NCBI GenBank assembly: GCA_013076295.1
Contig: RQOL01000452.1
Location: forward strand, 1 to 64,000
Reading direction: 5' to 3'
Source of the DNA: Sanderia malayensis
Lineage: Eukaryota; Cnidaria; Scyphozoa; Semaeostomeae; Pelagiidae
DNA length: 64,000 nucleotides
In this document: one piece after another, positions 32,070 to 43,643 of the stretch
Layout of the letters: each line of letters opens with the position of its first letter
How positions within the stretch are numbered: the stretch's first letter is position 1
Notes under the pieces: model-generated
Told to the model about the DNA's origin: nothing
The model's database searches: none
The model's input: the letters and a program-made list of their open reading frames with translations, nothing else
Program-made: the position numbers and the translations under genes

Positions 32070-33068
32070 ATGGCCTACTCTTCAGGAACACCTTCACCAG
32101 CACAAGTTCCAAAAAAGTCACAAATGTTTGTAGTTCCTTTTAGGACATTTAGAAATGCTTTTTAAATTAATTAAGAAACACATCGAGGATTGGTTTATGT
32201 TGATATGACTTAAAATAAACTCCAAAGAATTGACATGAATACATTTCTGTATATATTTTTTCATGATCTATTGACTTCACTTACGAAATATTTTGACATG
32301 AGTTTTGTTTTCATAAGGCAAAAAACGAATTGGTCGTTTGAGCATGATGTGATGCTATGCTGGGAAATTTTAGTTGTGGAACCATTTAGAGCCAAACGTG
32401 GATCGAGGGAGAGAGGCCAAGCATGGGAGAAAATTGCCAACAATTTGAATTCAATGGAGCACCCAAAATTCATTGTGGACCAGAGGGCTGTAAGGGATCA
32501 TTTTTTGAAAATGGAAAGGGCACACAAAAGGAAAATGGCACAAGAAGAAAGGGCAAGTGGGATAAATGCAGAGAACACAGAAGTGGATGACGCAATGGAG
32601 GAAATTATTGGGAAAACTCAAGCAGCAGAGGAGGAACAGGGCAAGGTGGACGAGAGCAAAAGGCAGAGTGTGGAAATGGAAAAGGAGACAGCAGAGAGTG
32701 TGCAAAAAAGATCAATGGAAAGATTGGGTGAAACAAGAGAGAGGGAAAAGAGCTTAGAGAAAGGGGAAAAAAAGCAAAAATTGGGTCAGCAATTTGAGGC
32801 TGTTCAGTATTTGAAAGAAAAGAACAATAAAGAATTTGAATTGAGGAAGAAGGAAATGGATTTGAAAGAAAGGGAATTGGCCATCAAAGAAAGAAAGCAA
32901 GCCTTGAGAGAAAAGGAATACGAGGATAGATGTAGTGAAAAGCAAGGAAAGGAAGAGAGGGAGAATGCTTTAGTGATACTTTTGCAACAGCAGCTGATAC
33001 AGCAGCAACAAATCATTGAAGAAATGAAGAAACAAAACGAATTAATAATGAATATAGTCCAAAAATAG
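32070..33068 (+). CDS. Harbinger SANT/Myb-like accessory protein with long coiled coil (copy A)
   Basis: The main exon is open from 32235 to 33068. A small upstream exon may start at ATG 32071 (MAYSSGTPSPAQVPKKS) after a TTTTCTCAG acceptor and join at the TTTTCATAAG acceptor near 32320, giving KTNWSFEHDVMLCWEILVVE as the start of the SANT/Myb-like domain. The domain ends near HFLKMERAHKRK. The remaining 150 residues are a highly charged heptad-type coiled coil (EKEL, KERELAIKERKQAL) ending in a Gln-rich tip (LQQQLIQQQQ). In PIF/Harbinger elements this protein helps the transposase enter the nucleus and bind DNA. Copy B encodes the same protein with a few substitutions. Confidence 0.7.
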
Positions 33069-33140
33069 ATACAGCAAGAAGAATATATTTTATTTCTAGA
33101 GCAGAGCTATCATTATACTGAATACTATACATATATATAC

Positions 33141-34298
33141 CTACAAAAAATAATTATTAATATCTGGAGGGTCAAGTTCAAAAAATCTGGATGTCAAGTT
33201 TCCATGCAGACATGTCATGGCATTTCTCAGTAATGCTGCAACTGTATAAAACTTTCCAACTGCACTTAACCATATCTTAAGATTTTTCTTAAAATCTATA
33301 AACTTAAAATAGTTCACTGTGTCTCCAAAGACCCATTCAACTGACACCCGAACTCTGCTCATTGACTGGTTAAATGCCTGTTCTTCTGGGGTCAGCTGTG
33401 GCTGTCTTGCAAATGGGCGTTGCAGGTACAATCTATGGGGGTAAGCTGGATCCCCATACAAGCATAGCAGATTTCCATTGGGGGAAAAAGACATCTCTTC
33501 CAGTTGGTTTAGCAAACCAGACATTGCAAGCAGTGCACTATCGTGTCTCCTGCCCTCAACAGGTCCAAACAGGTTTGCAATCAAACCATTGGGAGTAACA
33601 ACGGACTGAAATTTTAACGCATGAACTCGTTTATGTCCATTGTACACAACCCTCTGGTTCCTGGTGGGTCTACATATTGGGCGCACAGTTCCATCAATAA
33701 ATCCCCTGCAGTTATCTAGGGCTGCACCTTTTGCAGAAACTGCATCAGCAAAAATCTGAAGATGATCAGGTGTGAGCCAGGGCTGATTTAGATTGTTCAA
33801 AAGGTGAGAGTATTGATCAAATATAATGTCTATTACTCTATTTGAGATAGCACACAATTGGGGAACTGGTCTGCCAAACATCGGTACCATATCAGCATAT
33901 CTACATGGGTATGCAAATCTTTTTAAGCAAATGCACAATGCTTCTACTGCATCAGCTACCCAGCCATTGTAGCAACGTATATCTTCCCCAAGGCGAAAAG
34001 TACCAACTAGGCCATATATCTCGTCTTTCGAAAAACGAAATTCTACAATGGATTCATCATCATCTAGTTCCTCGATGTTGAAGGGATCAAACCTCCAATA
34101 TGGTAAATTAACATGACGGTTTCTTGGACCTTGTACATTATATAGAAGTAAGAATTCTTCGTCATTAAAATTAGCAATATCATTTATGTTCAATTCTAAA
34201 TTTTCCATTTTGATTTTTGGAGGGAAATAGTGGCGCGTCTTAAAAATTTTGGAATCATAATCAAAACTAACAGAAGACGCGCTTTTACTAGCTCTCAC
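33141..34298 (-). CDS. PIF/Harbinger DDE transposase, intact (copy A)
   Basis: 385 codons, uninterrupted. Catalytic residues are D202 in GFIDGTVRP, D283 in LYGDPAYPHR and E321 in SVEWVFGD. The conserved GRRHDS motif is at 249-254. An earlier Met-rich start region makes either Met1 or Met31 (MENLELN) the natural start; the latter gives 355 aa, a usual size. The gene points toward the accessory gene (convergent), spacing about 70 bp. With intact frames, complete triad and clean TIRs and TSD this copy is a candidate active or recently active element. The allele at 52161-53318 has a stop two codons from the catalytic Glu and a frameshift. Confidence 0.85.
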   Translation of the reverse strand: MRASKSASSVSFDYDSKIFKTRHYFPPKIKMENLELNINDIANFNDEEFLLLYNVQGPRNRHVNLPYWRFDPFNIEELDDDESIVEFRFSKDEIYGLVGTFRLGEDIRCYNGWVADAVEALCICLKRFAYPCRYADMVPMFGRPVPQLCAISNRVIDIIFDQYSHLLNNLNQPWLTPDHLQIFADAVSAKGAALDNCRGFIDGTVRPICRPTRNQRVVYNGHKRVHALKFQSVVTPNGLIANLFGPVEGRRHDSALLAMSGLLNQLEEMSFSPNGNLLCLYGDPAYPHRLYLQRPFARQPQLTPEEQAFNQSMSRVRVSVEWVFGDTVNYFKFIDFKKNLKIWLSAVGKFYTVAALLRNAMTCLHGNLTSRFFELDPPDINNYFL

Positions 34299-37200
34299 AG
34301 CTCCCAGACGCGTCTTGGGTTGGCGCGTCGTGAATCATAAACTCTCTATTGTCAAGTGCATCATGTGGTTCTTGTTTGTTGCCCAGTCTTAGGAGCCATT
34401 CTGAGAATTCTCTGTACGATTGATCTTGAACAGCTCTCATGTTTGTGTGCAGGCGATGTTGTTGAAACTGTGCCCACAAATCACTGATTTGATATGATTT
34501 AAGACTCTCTGATACGATTTGCTCTCTTCCTGCCTTGGGAACAACCGGTAGAACTTGTCTAAAATGGCCACCAAGTAACATGAATTTGCCACCAACTGGC
34601 TTGTCAACTCTTGCGATATCCCGAAGCAGTCTGTCAACTGCTTGTAATGCCAGTGCTGGTATCATTGAAGCTTCATCCCATATGAACAGGGTTGTCTGAC
34701 GCAACAGCTGTGCTCTTCGGCTCTGTCTCTTGACATTGCATGTTGATTCTAGCTTCAATGGTATTGGAATTTTGAATTGTGAATGCGATGTTCTGCCATT
34801 GATAAGCAGTGTTGCTGCAATTCCTGACCAAGCCATACACTGAACTTTGTTTCCAGAAGCATTGAGGTTGCGAACCAACGTGTTGTAGAGAAATGTTTTC
34901 CCTGTGCCAGCTGGTCCGTCGAGAAAGTGGCAGTTCTGTTCTGATTGCACCTCAATTGCTTGAATAATGGCTGTGTATACCACTTGTTGTTCTGGATTCA
35001 ATGCAGCACGCATTTGTTATCCTTGCTCTCTTTCGTTTTCAACATCCATGTGATCCTCCTCTGAAAACATAAACAATAGTTCATTTTGTATCAATAGAAG
35101 CATATATGGGCTAAGTAATTACAGTGAATATCATCATGTTAAGCTGTAAATCACCTAGTTTTGGAATGACAAAGTCGGCCGTTAGCTGAGGAAGGTGATC
35201 GTAGTTGGTGATTGACAAACCATGGACCTTGAAATTGTTGTCAATATCAAGTAGACATTGATACATGTGTCTGTCTTGAAAGGTTATGTCTGGATTGTTG
35301 AGTTGATCACGTCTGACAAAATCTTCACTCATCGCTTCTTTGAAGGTGCCAAAGAGTGTTCTTATGTCTGAAGTCGTTTGAAAGAGTAGCAATGTGGCAA
35401 ACAACTGTCTGAGTTGTGGTGGCATATTAAAGACGACTGCATCGTTTAAACAGCGTGTGATTTCGGCATCATCTTCTAAAAGCCCTAAAGCTAATGCTGC
35501 ATCTTCGAAGGAGTCACATAGATTACCTTCTACCGTTCGAAGGTCTTCAAATGACGTAGCTCCTCGTTTATGCAACAGCAAAAGTCTGAGGGCAAATTTT
35601 GCTCGCAAGGTCTAGGCTGCACTTGAGTTACTCTACCAATGATTGGCATTGTTCTACGTTGTCTGGCTGTCCATGTTTTTGAACGCTCCTGGAAGACATA
35701 GTGCTCTAGTATCTCATGGTAGAGGTACTGACGTGCAGCTGGATCTTGCTGGTTGAGTTCAAACCATGCTGTAAGTGTTGTTCTATCATCAATGTTGTTG
35801 AGCCTTTGCTCGTTATCATTGTCATCAAAGATGACTTGTTGCTCAAATGGTAGATGAACAGAAAGCCGTTTAACTATGTGGATTTTGTCGTGCATGGGGA
35901 ACTGCATAAGCCAATAGACAGCTTCATGTGGTCCAATATAACTTGCGTTGATGTATTGGCGCACCTCGTCATGTTCAATGTCTTGAGGTACTTGTTGTTG
36001 ATTTTCTTCAAGAATTTCAACATGTGCCATATCATGTCCTTTGTGGATATATTTGAAGATGTACTTGACACTTTTTACTGTACTGCATATTTCCACGTTG
36101 ATATGACACTGATATTTGATTAGTAGGTGTCTGTTGTGTGGCACTACCCATGTATCATCCAAAATATGATCATGTACATTGACTGGATGGAGACAGCGTC
36201 GTCTGTAGAGAGGATAGCCGTTGACATTAATTTGAGTTTCAGGAACTTGTTCTTTCGGAAAGTGCTTTTTGCATTTGTTATTTTCCATGCGCATGCAATG
36301 AGGATTTAAAACACCACAGGGTCCATGTGTCATGTGCTTTAGGACCAATTTGTGGTATTTGGCATCCTGTGGGTCTGGAATCTCTGCTGATATCAGTTGA
36401 TCCACCTGATAATGAATATGATAATGAACAATTTTATAATAGAAATGACCTACAGAATAGTTGTAGTTAACCAAATGTGAATCATCATAAAATCTGCATT
36501 GGATGTAAATGCAACTATGTGAGTAATAATTATTACTACATGTGAAAAGTACCTGTTGTGGTGTTCGTGGTTTATCAGCTTGAGAAAGAAACAGGATCAT
36601 GTGTGCGTGTGGTAGTCCTCTCTTCTGAAATTCTATGACATACACATGTGCAGTGACATGTCCAAGAATGTGGTTGTGTAGTGTGTCTTCGAGTAGTTCT
36701 TTGAGTTTGAGTTGAAATACTCTTGTGACAATGTCTGGTCGATCACTGGCCGTCTGATACGGATGAATATTTTCTTCAATCTCCTTCCATTTAGGATTGG
36801 CAGTCATTGTGAGGAAGATGTCTGGCTTGCCATACTTCCTTACGATCGTTATTGCATCTTGAAAATGTTGATACATGTTTCTTTGGCTGCCTGGAAAGGA
36901 TGATGGTAGAATGATAACACGGCCAACATCGATATGGATGGGCTGATTCGGATTGCTAGCCCTGGCCATCTGGTTTTCGATTTCAGCTCTTCTGTGGAGA
37001 TGATCCATCAGGCCTCGATGAGTGTCAACACGAAGCTGACGTTGGTTGTTCATAATCCAGTGCAGTTTATTGCCTTCTATCTTCGTATATGCATCTACCA
37101 GATACTGTTGAAATAGAAGTGATGCAATGTGGATGGCTGAGAATGCATCCCTGACCTGGATTCTGTATAAATAGTATTCGGTGAGGGTCAGTCTGGTACG

Positions 37201-37532
37201 GCGATCACGATTGATCTGTTGTCGATCTCTTACATTTGCAGTAGGCAATTGTTGAAGGTCCAAACTGTATCATCTATCACCGTGAAAAAACATCAATGGA
37301 TACGTGAGAGGATCGGCACTTGGACTGGTTGTGTAAATCTTCATGAGATCTCCACGTCTTGTTTGAACTTGCAGTTCTCTGTCGTCAGGATTTGGTGCAC
37401 CTCCATTTTGTACAGTATATATTGCTGCAATTTCTCTGGTAGTTGGATTATTGTATCTGCGATCTTGTTGTGGGCGACCTGTTATGATCATTTTGAATGT
37501 CGGAACAGGCTGGTTGTTTGCAATAGCTTCTG

Positions 37533-37632
37533 NNNNNNNNNNNNNNNNNNNNNNNNNNNNNNNNNNNNNNNNNNNNNNNNNNNNNNNNNNNNNNNNNNNN
37601 NNNNNNNNNNNNNNNNNNNNNNNNNNNNNNNN
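37533..37632. other. Assembly gap (100 N)
   Basis: Exactly 100 unknown bases, a conventional scaffold gap size. Frames that run through it are meaningless. Confidence 1.
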
Positions 37633-38282
37633 TTTCATTGTGGCAACTACACCATACTCATATAGTTTCACAGCAACAGGACATTGTCGCTTACCTGGAA
37701 GCATAAGGAAAGATTACTAGCTCGTGTGCAAGAATATCGTCTCTTGGAAATATTTTATGGTGAGGTTTGCGGCCTTCTACGATGTCGTTTGAATGGTGAG
37801 TATCAGCAACAAATACATTTGATTCTTGACATGTAGTATTTTGTAGTATGCTAAGATAAAAAAACATGAATGGTCAGTTGACTGTAAGATGTCGATGCAA
37901 GAAAACCAAAATTTTTGAGGGGTGGTAAAGCACAAGTTCTATCCTACTTGAAACTATTAAGTTGAAAGTTCACAGATAACAATATCGTTGAGATGGAAAA
38001 AGCATTAGCTAATTATCAACGTGAAAAAGGTCTCCAACCGATATAAAAATTGATGACGGATGATGTTAACCCAAAGGAATGAAGACAGAAGACGTTGAAC
38101 ATCGATAGTATCACTACCGACTGTGATGATGTAGGCTTTGCAACTGCTTCTGGCCAGTTTAGAATGCTGTTTTGCAGGAAATATGAAAAAGTTAAACCGG
38201 CGGAAAATCTCTGTGATAGTTAGTATAATGAAAATAACAGAATTTTACATTATAAAGACAGGAAACTAACTGCAAATCAGGA

Positions 38283-39991
38283 TTAGCTACATTCGTATGG
38301 ACACCTAAAGGTGTCATCGAAGTGAATAACGATCGCGTTTATATCATTTTTTATGGCATCTTTAGTAGCCTTGTCAATACAGCAAATGAAAACTTTTTCT
38401 GTTTGCATTGACTCCACTGCAAACTGCATGGTAACAGAGTTTGCACCTTTTGCAAAAGACCCACTCCTTTTTTTCACCAACTAATGCATGACAGCCAAGC
38501 TTCTTTGATGCTGCACACATTCTCTCCTTTACGCTTGCTTTCAATGAAGGAGGCAGGCGCTCCTTTCCTGAAAAAATGGGTTTCGGGCACAACGGTTAAT
38601 GAAATAACAGAGTGCTGTTCATGAAGCAAGTATTTGATAACGTTTACAATAAATCATATATCTCACCGACTTTCCAAACGAGTGGTATGTAATGATTTGG
38701 GAAAGGGCTTTTGCCAACAGACACAAACATGACATTTATTGCCTCATTCAATTGGGAACAGCAACATAAGCAAGGAATCATTAATCCATGAAAAAATTCA
38801 CTAAAGGAACAGTGCGTATTAATACTTCGGCCAGGTACTGTTGCCAAAAACCTCGTGTGTAGAAGACCTGAAATCATGATAGTAAAAGGTAAAATCAATG
38901 CAGTAACAGTAGTTAGCCTAACGACAAATACACACAACTGAACATAGCTAGCTTCCATTTTATGCTTACCAGAAAAGCTCTTTTCTTTGGTAATTTCCAT
39001 TATTTCCGACTGTATTGTGTACTTCAGAACATCGGGGGCTGTTGCACGCGAAAAAGATGGTCTATTTTCGTACACACCAGGAGTTGACATTGAGTATAAC
39101 ATTTGCAATGCACAATCTCGAGTCAGAAATCTCTCACAATACTGGCAAAAAAATATTTCTAATCAAAAATGAAGAAATTGCTAATGACTTCACCAGACTT
39201 GGTGATTGTTGTTTGTAAATGAAAATGGCTGCAATTTATTTTACACACTTTGGTATGTGACAAATATTAATAACCTTCTCAGAGGAGGTAGAGCTTACCT
39301 CTTCAACATAGTGTCTCCAATGCCGAATACCCTCAGCAGCAGCAACTAGTCGTAGTATGGGAGAAATGACTTCTGTTCCAAACAGCAACTTTCCCACCGA
39401 ATTAAATAGACAGTCTCCATTTCCGGTAGCCGTCAGTGGTGCTAAACCATATGGAACGAGTGCATCTTTTTCAAATCTAGCATGAAGGATAATAATAAGA
39501 CCATGGCAACTTCAACTACATAGTTAAAAGCGAAAATTTTAAGTATCTTAAATTGGCAATTAGCAAATGGGTTTACCTTTTATCAACAACTTTCTCACGA
39601 TTCGGCATTGTTTTTAGTGTGAACTCGTCAGTATGCCCAGATAAAAATACCCTGCATCGCCGTAAAAAGGACTCATCCACTTCCCCCATTTGTCAGCAAA
39701 ATCAGCCCAACCATTGCTCTGCACTGAATTTAAATACTCTTTCGCTTGTAATACCTAAATAACAGAAGAAATAATAGCCTTCCTAATCCAATGTAATAAA
39801 GTGCGAATTTTGCAAATATATTCTCTTTTTATTCCACAGCTATTGCGACAAATATCTTAATTAGATACTGAAAATCAGTAATATATAATGTAGTAGCTAC
39901 TGACTAGTTGCCTGGCTTGCTCACACGGTATTGTGTTCGGAGATTCAGCCGGAAATGTTGCCGCTTTCTTTAGGTGGGTGATTTTCTGCAT
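38283..39991 (-). pseudogene. OTU-PHD gene, copy B, frame-disrupted
   Basis: Same six-exon layout as 21528-23237 (start ATG 39991, stop 38283). Exon 2 has lost one T in CCCCATTTGTCAG (about 39690), and exon 6 has an added A in AAATGAAAACTTTTTC (about 38390), which changes the frame before the last PHD cysteines. A pair of compensating indels near 38555 alters four residues but keeps the frame. If real this allele is null. Consensus errors are also possible because the changes sit in homopolymers. Confidence 0.65.
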
Positions 39992-40151
39992 ATTTAAAAA
40001 AATATATACGCTCAAATATGCATATGAGTAGAGAAAGATAATCCGGCTCTTTTGCAATAACCTCTACTGCAGTGAGTAGAGTGGGTAGCTACAGGCAGCT
40101 AGTTTGTTCGAGATTTATGATAAATTAATTCACTTTTTGTCTATCTCCACT

Positions 40152-40458
40152 CAGTGGCGTCGCCACGGGGTGGACTGGACATGTCCACCCCAGTTTTCTC
40201 AGAGGTCGATTTCCTAATTTCTCGAAATCCGTTGAAAAAACTTTGGGGGATGATTTTCATTCACTCAGAACATCTGGGTGTGCAGCTTTCCTCTTTGATG
40301 CCCACTGTTACGAAAACTGCTGCTTGACAAAACTGCTTTTCCAAAATTTTCTAAATAGTTCAAAAACGCCAAAAAGGGCATTTCCCACGTTTTCCGAGAG
40401 TCTGAAGGGGCCCCTCGTTTTTGTCCACCACACTTTCTTTGGGTTTGCGACGCCCCTG
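40152..40458. mobile_element. hAT-type MITE, copy B
   Basis: Allele of 23398-23704 with TSD TCTCCACT / TCTCGACT and the same CAG[T/G]GGCGTCGCCA-type ends. Confidence 0.7.
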
Positions 40459-40513
40459 TCTCGACTGTCAAAAGTTGATTTAGAATTAAGGGGCAAGTAA
40501 AATAAATCATGAA

Positions 40514-41832
40514 CTGTGTTCTTTACTGTTTCTTGTAGACATGGAGGAGTAGCAAATCTATTACTATGTTTACGGTTTGTTCTGTCCTTAGGCTGATGAA
40601 ATGGAAGGCTACATGCTACAACATAAACAAACCAAGGCCACCCTTGGAGATCCACCAATCGACTTCACGACAAAGAACAATGATGTTGCAAATTTGATTG
40701 TTCAAAAATATCTAAGTGTTCAGATGAAGGAACTGGAGAAGTTAATTGAAGAAATCAAGGAACTTGTCGAACAACAATTCCACGATGAAGATGATGCCAT
40801 TTTTGAGAGAGGCCCCTACAAGGTTAGCAAAGATTTTGTCACTGGGCCATAGACACCAACAGGTGGGCAAAGATGTCTGTGGGTCACAGGCAAACTGTCA
40901 TTGCAAAATTCTGAAAGAGAGGAATTGGCGGCTGCATGTTGCAAGTGGAAGCAGCAATCCTTGCCAGTATTATCATCCACCATCAGAAAAGCATGAAGTT
41001 CTCCATTAAGGCGGAAATGTTGGGCATGTCAACAGTGGCAATGCCCATTTGAGCCACAATGTTCAACAAAGCCAAGGAATTAGTGCATGCTGACCCCCCT
41101 ATTGTTATCCCTCAACCAGCATTTGACTATGGTGAATACGTCGGCAGTTACGGCAATAAATTATACCCAGTGACACTGGGAAGGCAGCAGGAGTGTTTCC
41201 ATCACAGCAGCAGTGTTTGTGAACATCTGCTCAGCCTTGCCCAAAAGAAGGGAAATTTACAAGCGTTCATCAATTTTTTTAGGAAACAAGGCAAAGGACA
41301 AGACCTGCTCCAACTGACCACAAATGATGGACACGTGAATGCATGGAAGAAATGCAGTAAGTGAAAGATCAGCAATACCGAACGTTCATTAACCACATAG
41401 CTTGTCTGCAATAATGATGATATAATGTCCATGCCAGTTGAGCCACTCCGAAAAATACAACAACTGCAACTGCAAATAGCACTGACAATGCAAGTTCAAT
41501 TATAGCAGCAAGAACAACAGCCAGCACTTGCACACAAACTTCAATGGCAACAGCAACATTCAGCATCTGTACACCATTTTCAACAACAACAACAACAACC
41601 CTGTGCAATGTCCATCCAACTACATAGAATACAACAACAACAGCCACAGGTAGCACATTCAAAATTCAACATGAAGCTGACAGAAGGAGCAACAATATCA
41701 TGTCGCAACGGATGTGGCCATCAGATTAAAAAACAACTGTCCAGTCTGCCTGATGTTGTTGTATTCTGCCGAGACTATAAGTTCCATCGTGGCCAGACAT
41801 CAGGACAATTGGTTTGCAGCTCCTATCCGTAA
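40514..41832 (+). pseudogene. MULE/SWIM-like relic, copy B
   Basis: Allele of 23760-25080. The frame around MFNKAKELV (41059) stays open longer here, reaching FRKQGKGQDLLQLTTNDGHV, because a T-run is one base shorter than in copy A. The other breaks are shared. Confidence 0.45.
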
Positions 41833-42692
41833 AATGTCAATTTTCATTTGAAGATAAATTGCATTCTATTAAGATACCCACATTATTGTGGCGAGATGTT
41901 TGCCATGAACAGATATTGCATTGCATTTCTTTCAGCAAAACACTTTGAGCTATCATTTTCTGAATTTGGGTTTGACGTTAATTTTCTGGTGTAAACTTAA
42001 TCTAATTTTCTGGTTGCTCAAATTTTTGTTTGTTATACGCTTCTTTTCTGTTGACATTTTCCTACGAAATAAATCTCAATAAATTGTGAAAATATCATTC
42101 TAATTCTTTATATCTTATATATTGAATTCTGAATACTCTTGTTTTAAAGTGTGTTTCTTGTTATTTCATTCCTCGAGTTTGTTTAATGGGGCATAAATTA
42201 TATTTTTCTTGTATGTTATTGGTTAGCCGAGTCATTAATCCTGACTTACAGTCTACTCCCTGGCCACTAAGTTATTGTTGTTGAACAGACATTGTCGACA
42301 GCTCAGAGTAGACAGAGTGATAATACAAACAGCGAATCAGGACTCATCAAAGTGGGCGATGTTTACATTCACAAAATGCATCTGGTTCCTTGCTTACATA
42401 TTAAAACTATAAAATTTACATTGTTTACCTATCAAAACTGACTCCGTGCAATAAATGTTTCCGTAATTTTCTCTGTTTTTCCTATTTATCTAACTGCCAT
42501 GGCAAATTTTAAACAGGTTCTTAGTTTCCTAGTTGGGTTTTTCCCTGGTCGCTCAAAGGTTATTCCTTGACCATTGCATGGTCTATTCCCTGGCCGTTCC
42601 CATCCCCACTCTTTGTAATAGCCACATGACATATGATATCGAATTTTCTCAAGTTTGAACACCCATCTCAAGTTACTTTGGTGACAACTAGG

Positions 42693-43366
42693 CGATATTT
42701 GCCTTTGGAAAAGGAGATGTAAAGATTGCATGCTACAACAAAACTTACCCTATTCTTTGCTATTGGAGAATGTATCATTTGTCCCAGAGCTTCAAAAGGA
42801 TTTACTGTCAGTTGCTACCGTGGCAAAGAAAGGAGCAGAAATGAATTTTAGCAAAGAGACATGCGCTGTGGTAAAGGATAAGCACAATCTTGTCATTCCT
42901 CATATTGTAGATGATGAATGATTATACAGAGCAAATAGTGCAGACATTGTAAACGTTGCAACAAGCAAAGTACCTGATCTAAGAAGTTGGCATTGTGGAT
43001 GTGGTCATCTTAATTACAGCTATATTAACCAGATCATAAAGAAAGGATATGGTCAAAGGTTTGAAGTATTCAAATGACAACTTTGACGAAAAATGTGATG
43101 CATGTGAGTTGGGAAAGAAGCAGAATACCCTATTTCTGCAGATTAGCTCAATTAGAGCCACCAAAACACTGGAGCTGGTACACAAGGAAGTATGTGAACC
43201 AATGAGCATAGAATCTGCTGGTGCATCAAAATACATACTCACATTTACAGATGACTACACAAGATCTGTTACAGTGTATCTCATGAAAAAAGCTGACATG
43301 CTAATCCTGGTGGTTCAATTTTGGAGAATCTGGTTGAAAAAAATTTTTTCACTGATTTTCTGGTAA
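42693..43366 (+). pseudogene. Ty1/copia fragment, copy B
   Basis: Allele of 25940-26600 with the same GAG-pre-integrase and integrase-start motifs and the same frame breaks. Confidence 0.75.
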
Positions 43367-43643
43367 CTGTGTTCTGAAATAACGCATTTCAAGAAATAAT
43401 GTTTGGAAATTTAATTTTACCTGAAAATTAAAATTTTTTGCCATGTTGCAAATATGACCGATAAAGCAAAAAGCAGCAAAAGGGGCGTTGTCATAAAAAA
43501 CCTGTTACTGGCCAGAAAACTTCGCAAATGATAGATAAATGATTATGTACATTTGGAGTTATTTTTATTTGATATTAAATTGACTAAAACAATTGTTTTG
43601 TCCAATAAAGCATAAACAAAGTGCACATTTGTGACAATATACT

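Larger units (their letters stand above)
31763..34347. mobile_element. PIF/Harbinger element with near-perfect ends, nested in the Helitron (copy A)
   Basis: 2,585 bp. The TIRs start AGAGAGTTTATGATTCACGA on both sides and match for about 48 bp with one mismatch and one 1-bp indel. They are flanked by a 3-bp duplication ATT (31760-31762 and 34348-34350), as expected for PIF/Harbinger. It carries two genes, a SANT/coiled-coil accessory protein (plus strand) and a DDE transposase (minus strand), both open. It interrupts the Helitron helicase between the ALDN codons and SNITLPHQI. Confidence 0.85.
20875..37532 (+). repeat. Copy A of the segment repeated across the gap
   Basis: Near-identical to 37633-56545 over its whole length. 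Its right edge is the last base before the N run. Differences are scattered substitutions and short indels plus the absence of the 2,216-bp Helitron found in copy B. Confidence 0.9.
28106..37532 (-). mobile_element. Autonomous-type Helitron, 5' end lost in the gap (copy A)
   Basis: RepHel coding parts at 37500-30885, a noncoding 3' region and a CTAG terminus at 28106 give a minus-strand Helitron of more than 9.4 kb. The helicase is interrupted by the Harbinger insertion at 31763-34347. The 3' boundary is inferred from the shared terminal module. The 5' boundary lies beyond the gap. Confidence 0.55.
30885..37532 (-). pseudogene. Helitron RepHel protein (Rep endonuclease + PIF1 helicase), interrupted (copy A)
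   Basis: Read 37500 to 30885. The N-terminal part (to 37273) ends PLTYPLMFFHGDR, then an in-frame TGA at 37270-37272. The Rep domain (37263-35600) has RGLPHAHMILFL, the HUH metal site, and YIFKYIHKGHD with the catalytic Tyr region; an intron-like stretch lies at about 36410-36553. A frameshift near 35605 leads to LRLLLLHKRGATSFEDLR. The helicase has GPAGTGKT (Walker A, about 34895-34920), DEASM (about 34670), then the Harbinger insertion, then 31795-31436 and, after a probable intron and a frameshift near 31200, INKAQGQSL and QLYVAMSRATS (motifs V-VI) with stop at 30885. Order and motifs are those of animal Helitrons. The nonsense codon and the insertion make it inactive. Confidence 0.8.

Noticed and set aside
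32754..33016. Minus-strand Cys/Phe-rich frames (e.g. SKYF..., CCCISCCCKS)
   Set aside because: Antisense of the GAA/CAG-rich coiled-coil coding sequence of the Harbinger accessory gene.
37219..37720. Open frames running through the N gap
   Set aside because: They contain 33-34 undefined residues, and their two sides come from different contigs; joined translation has no meaning.
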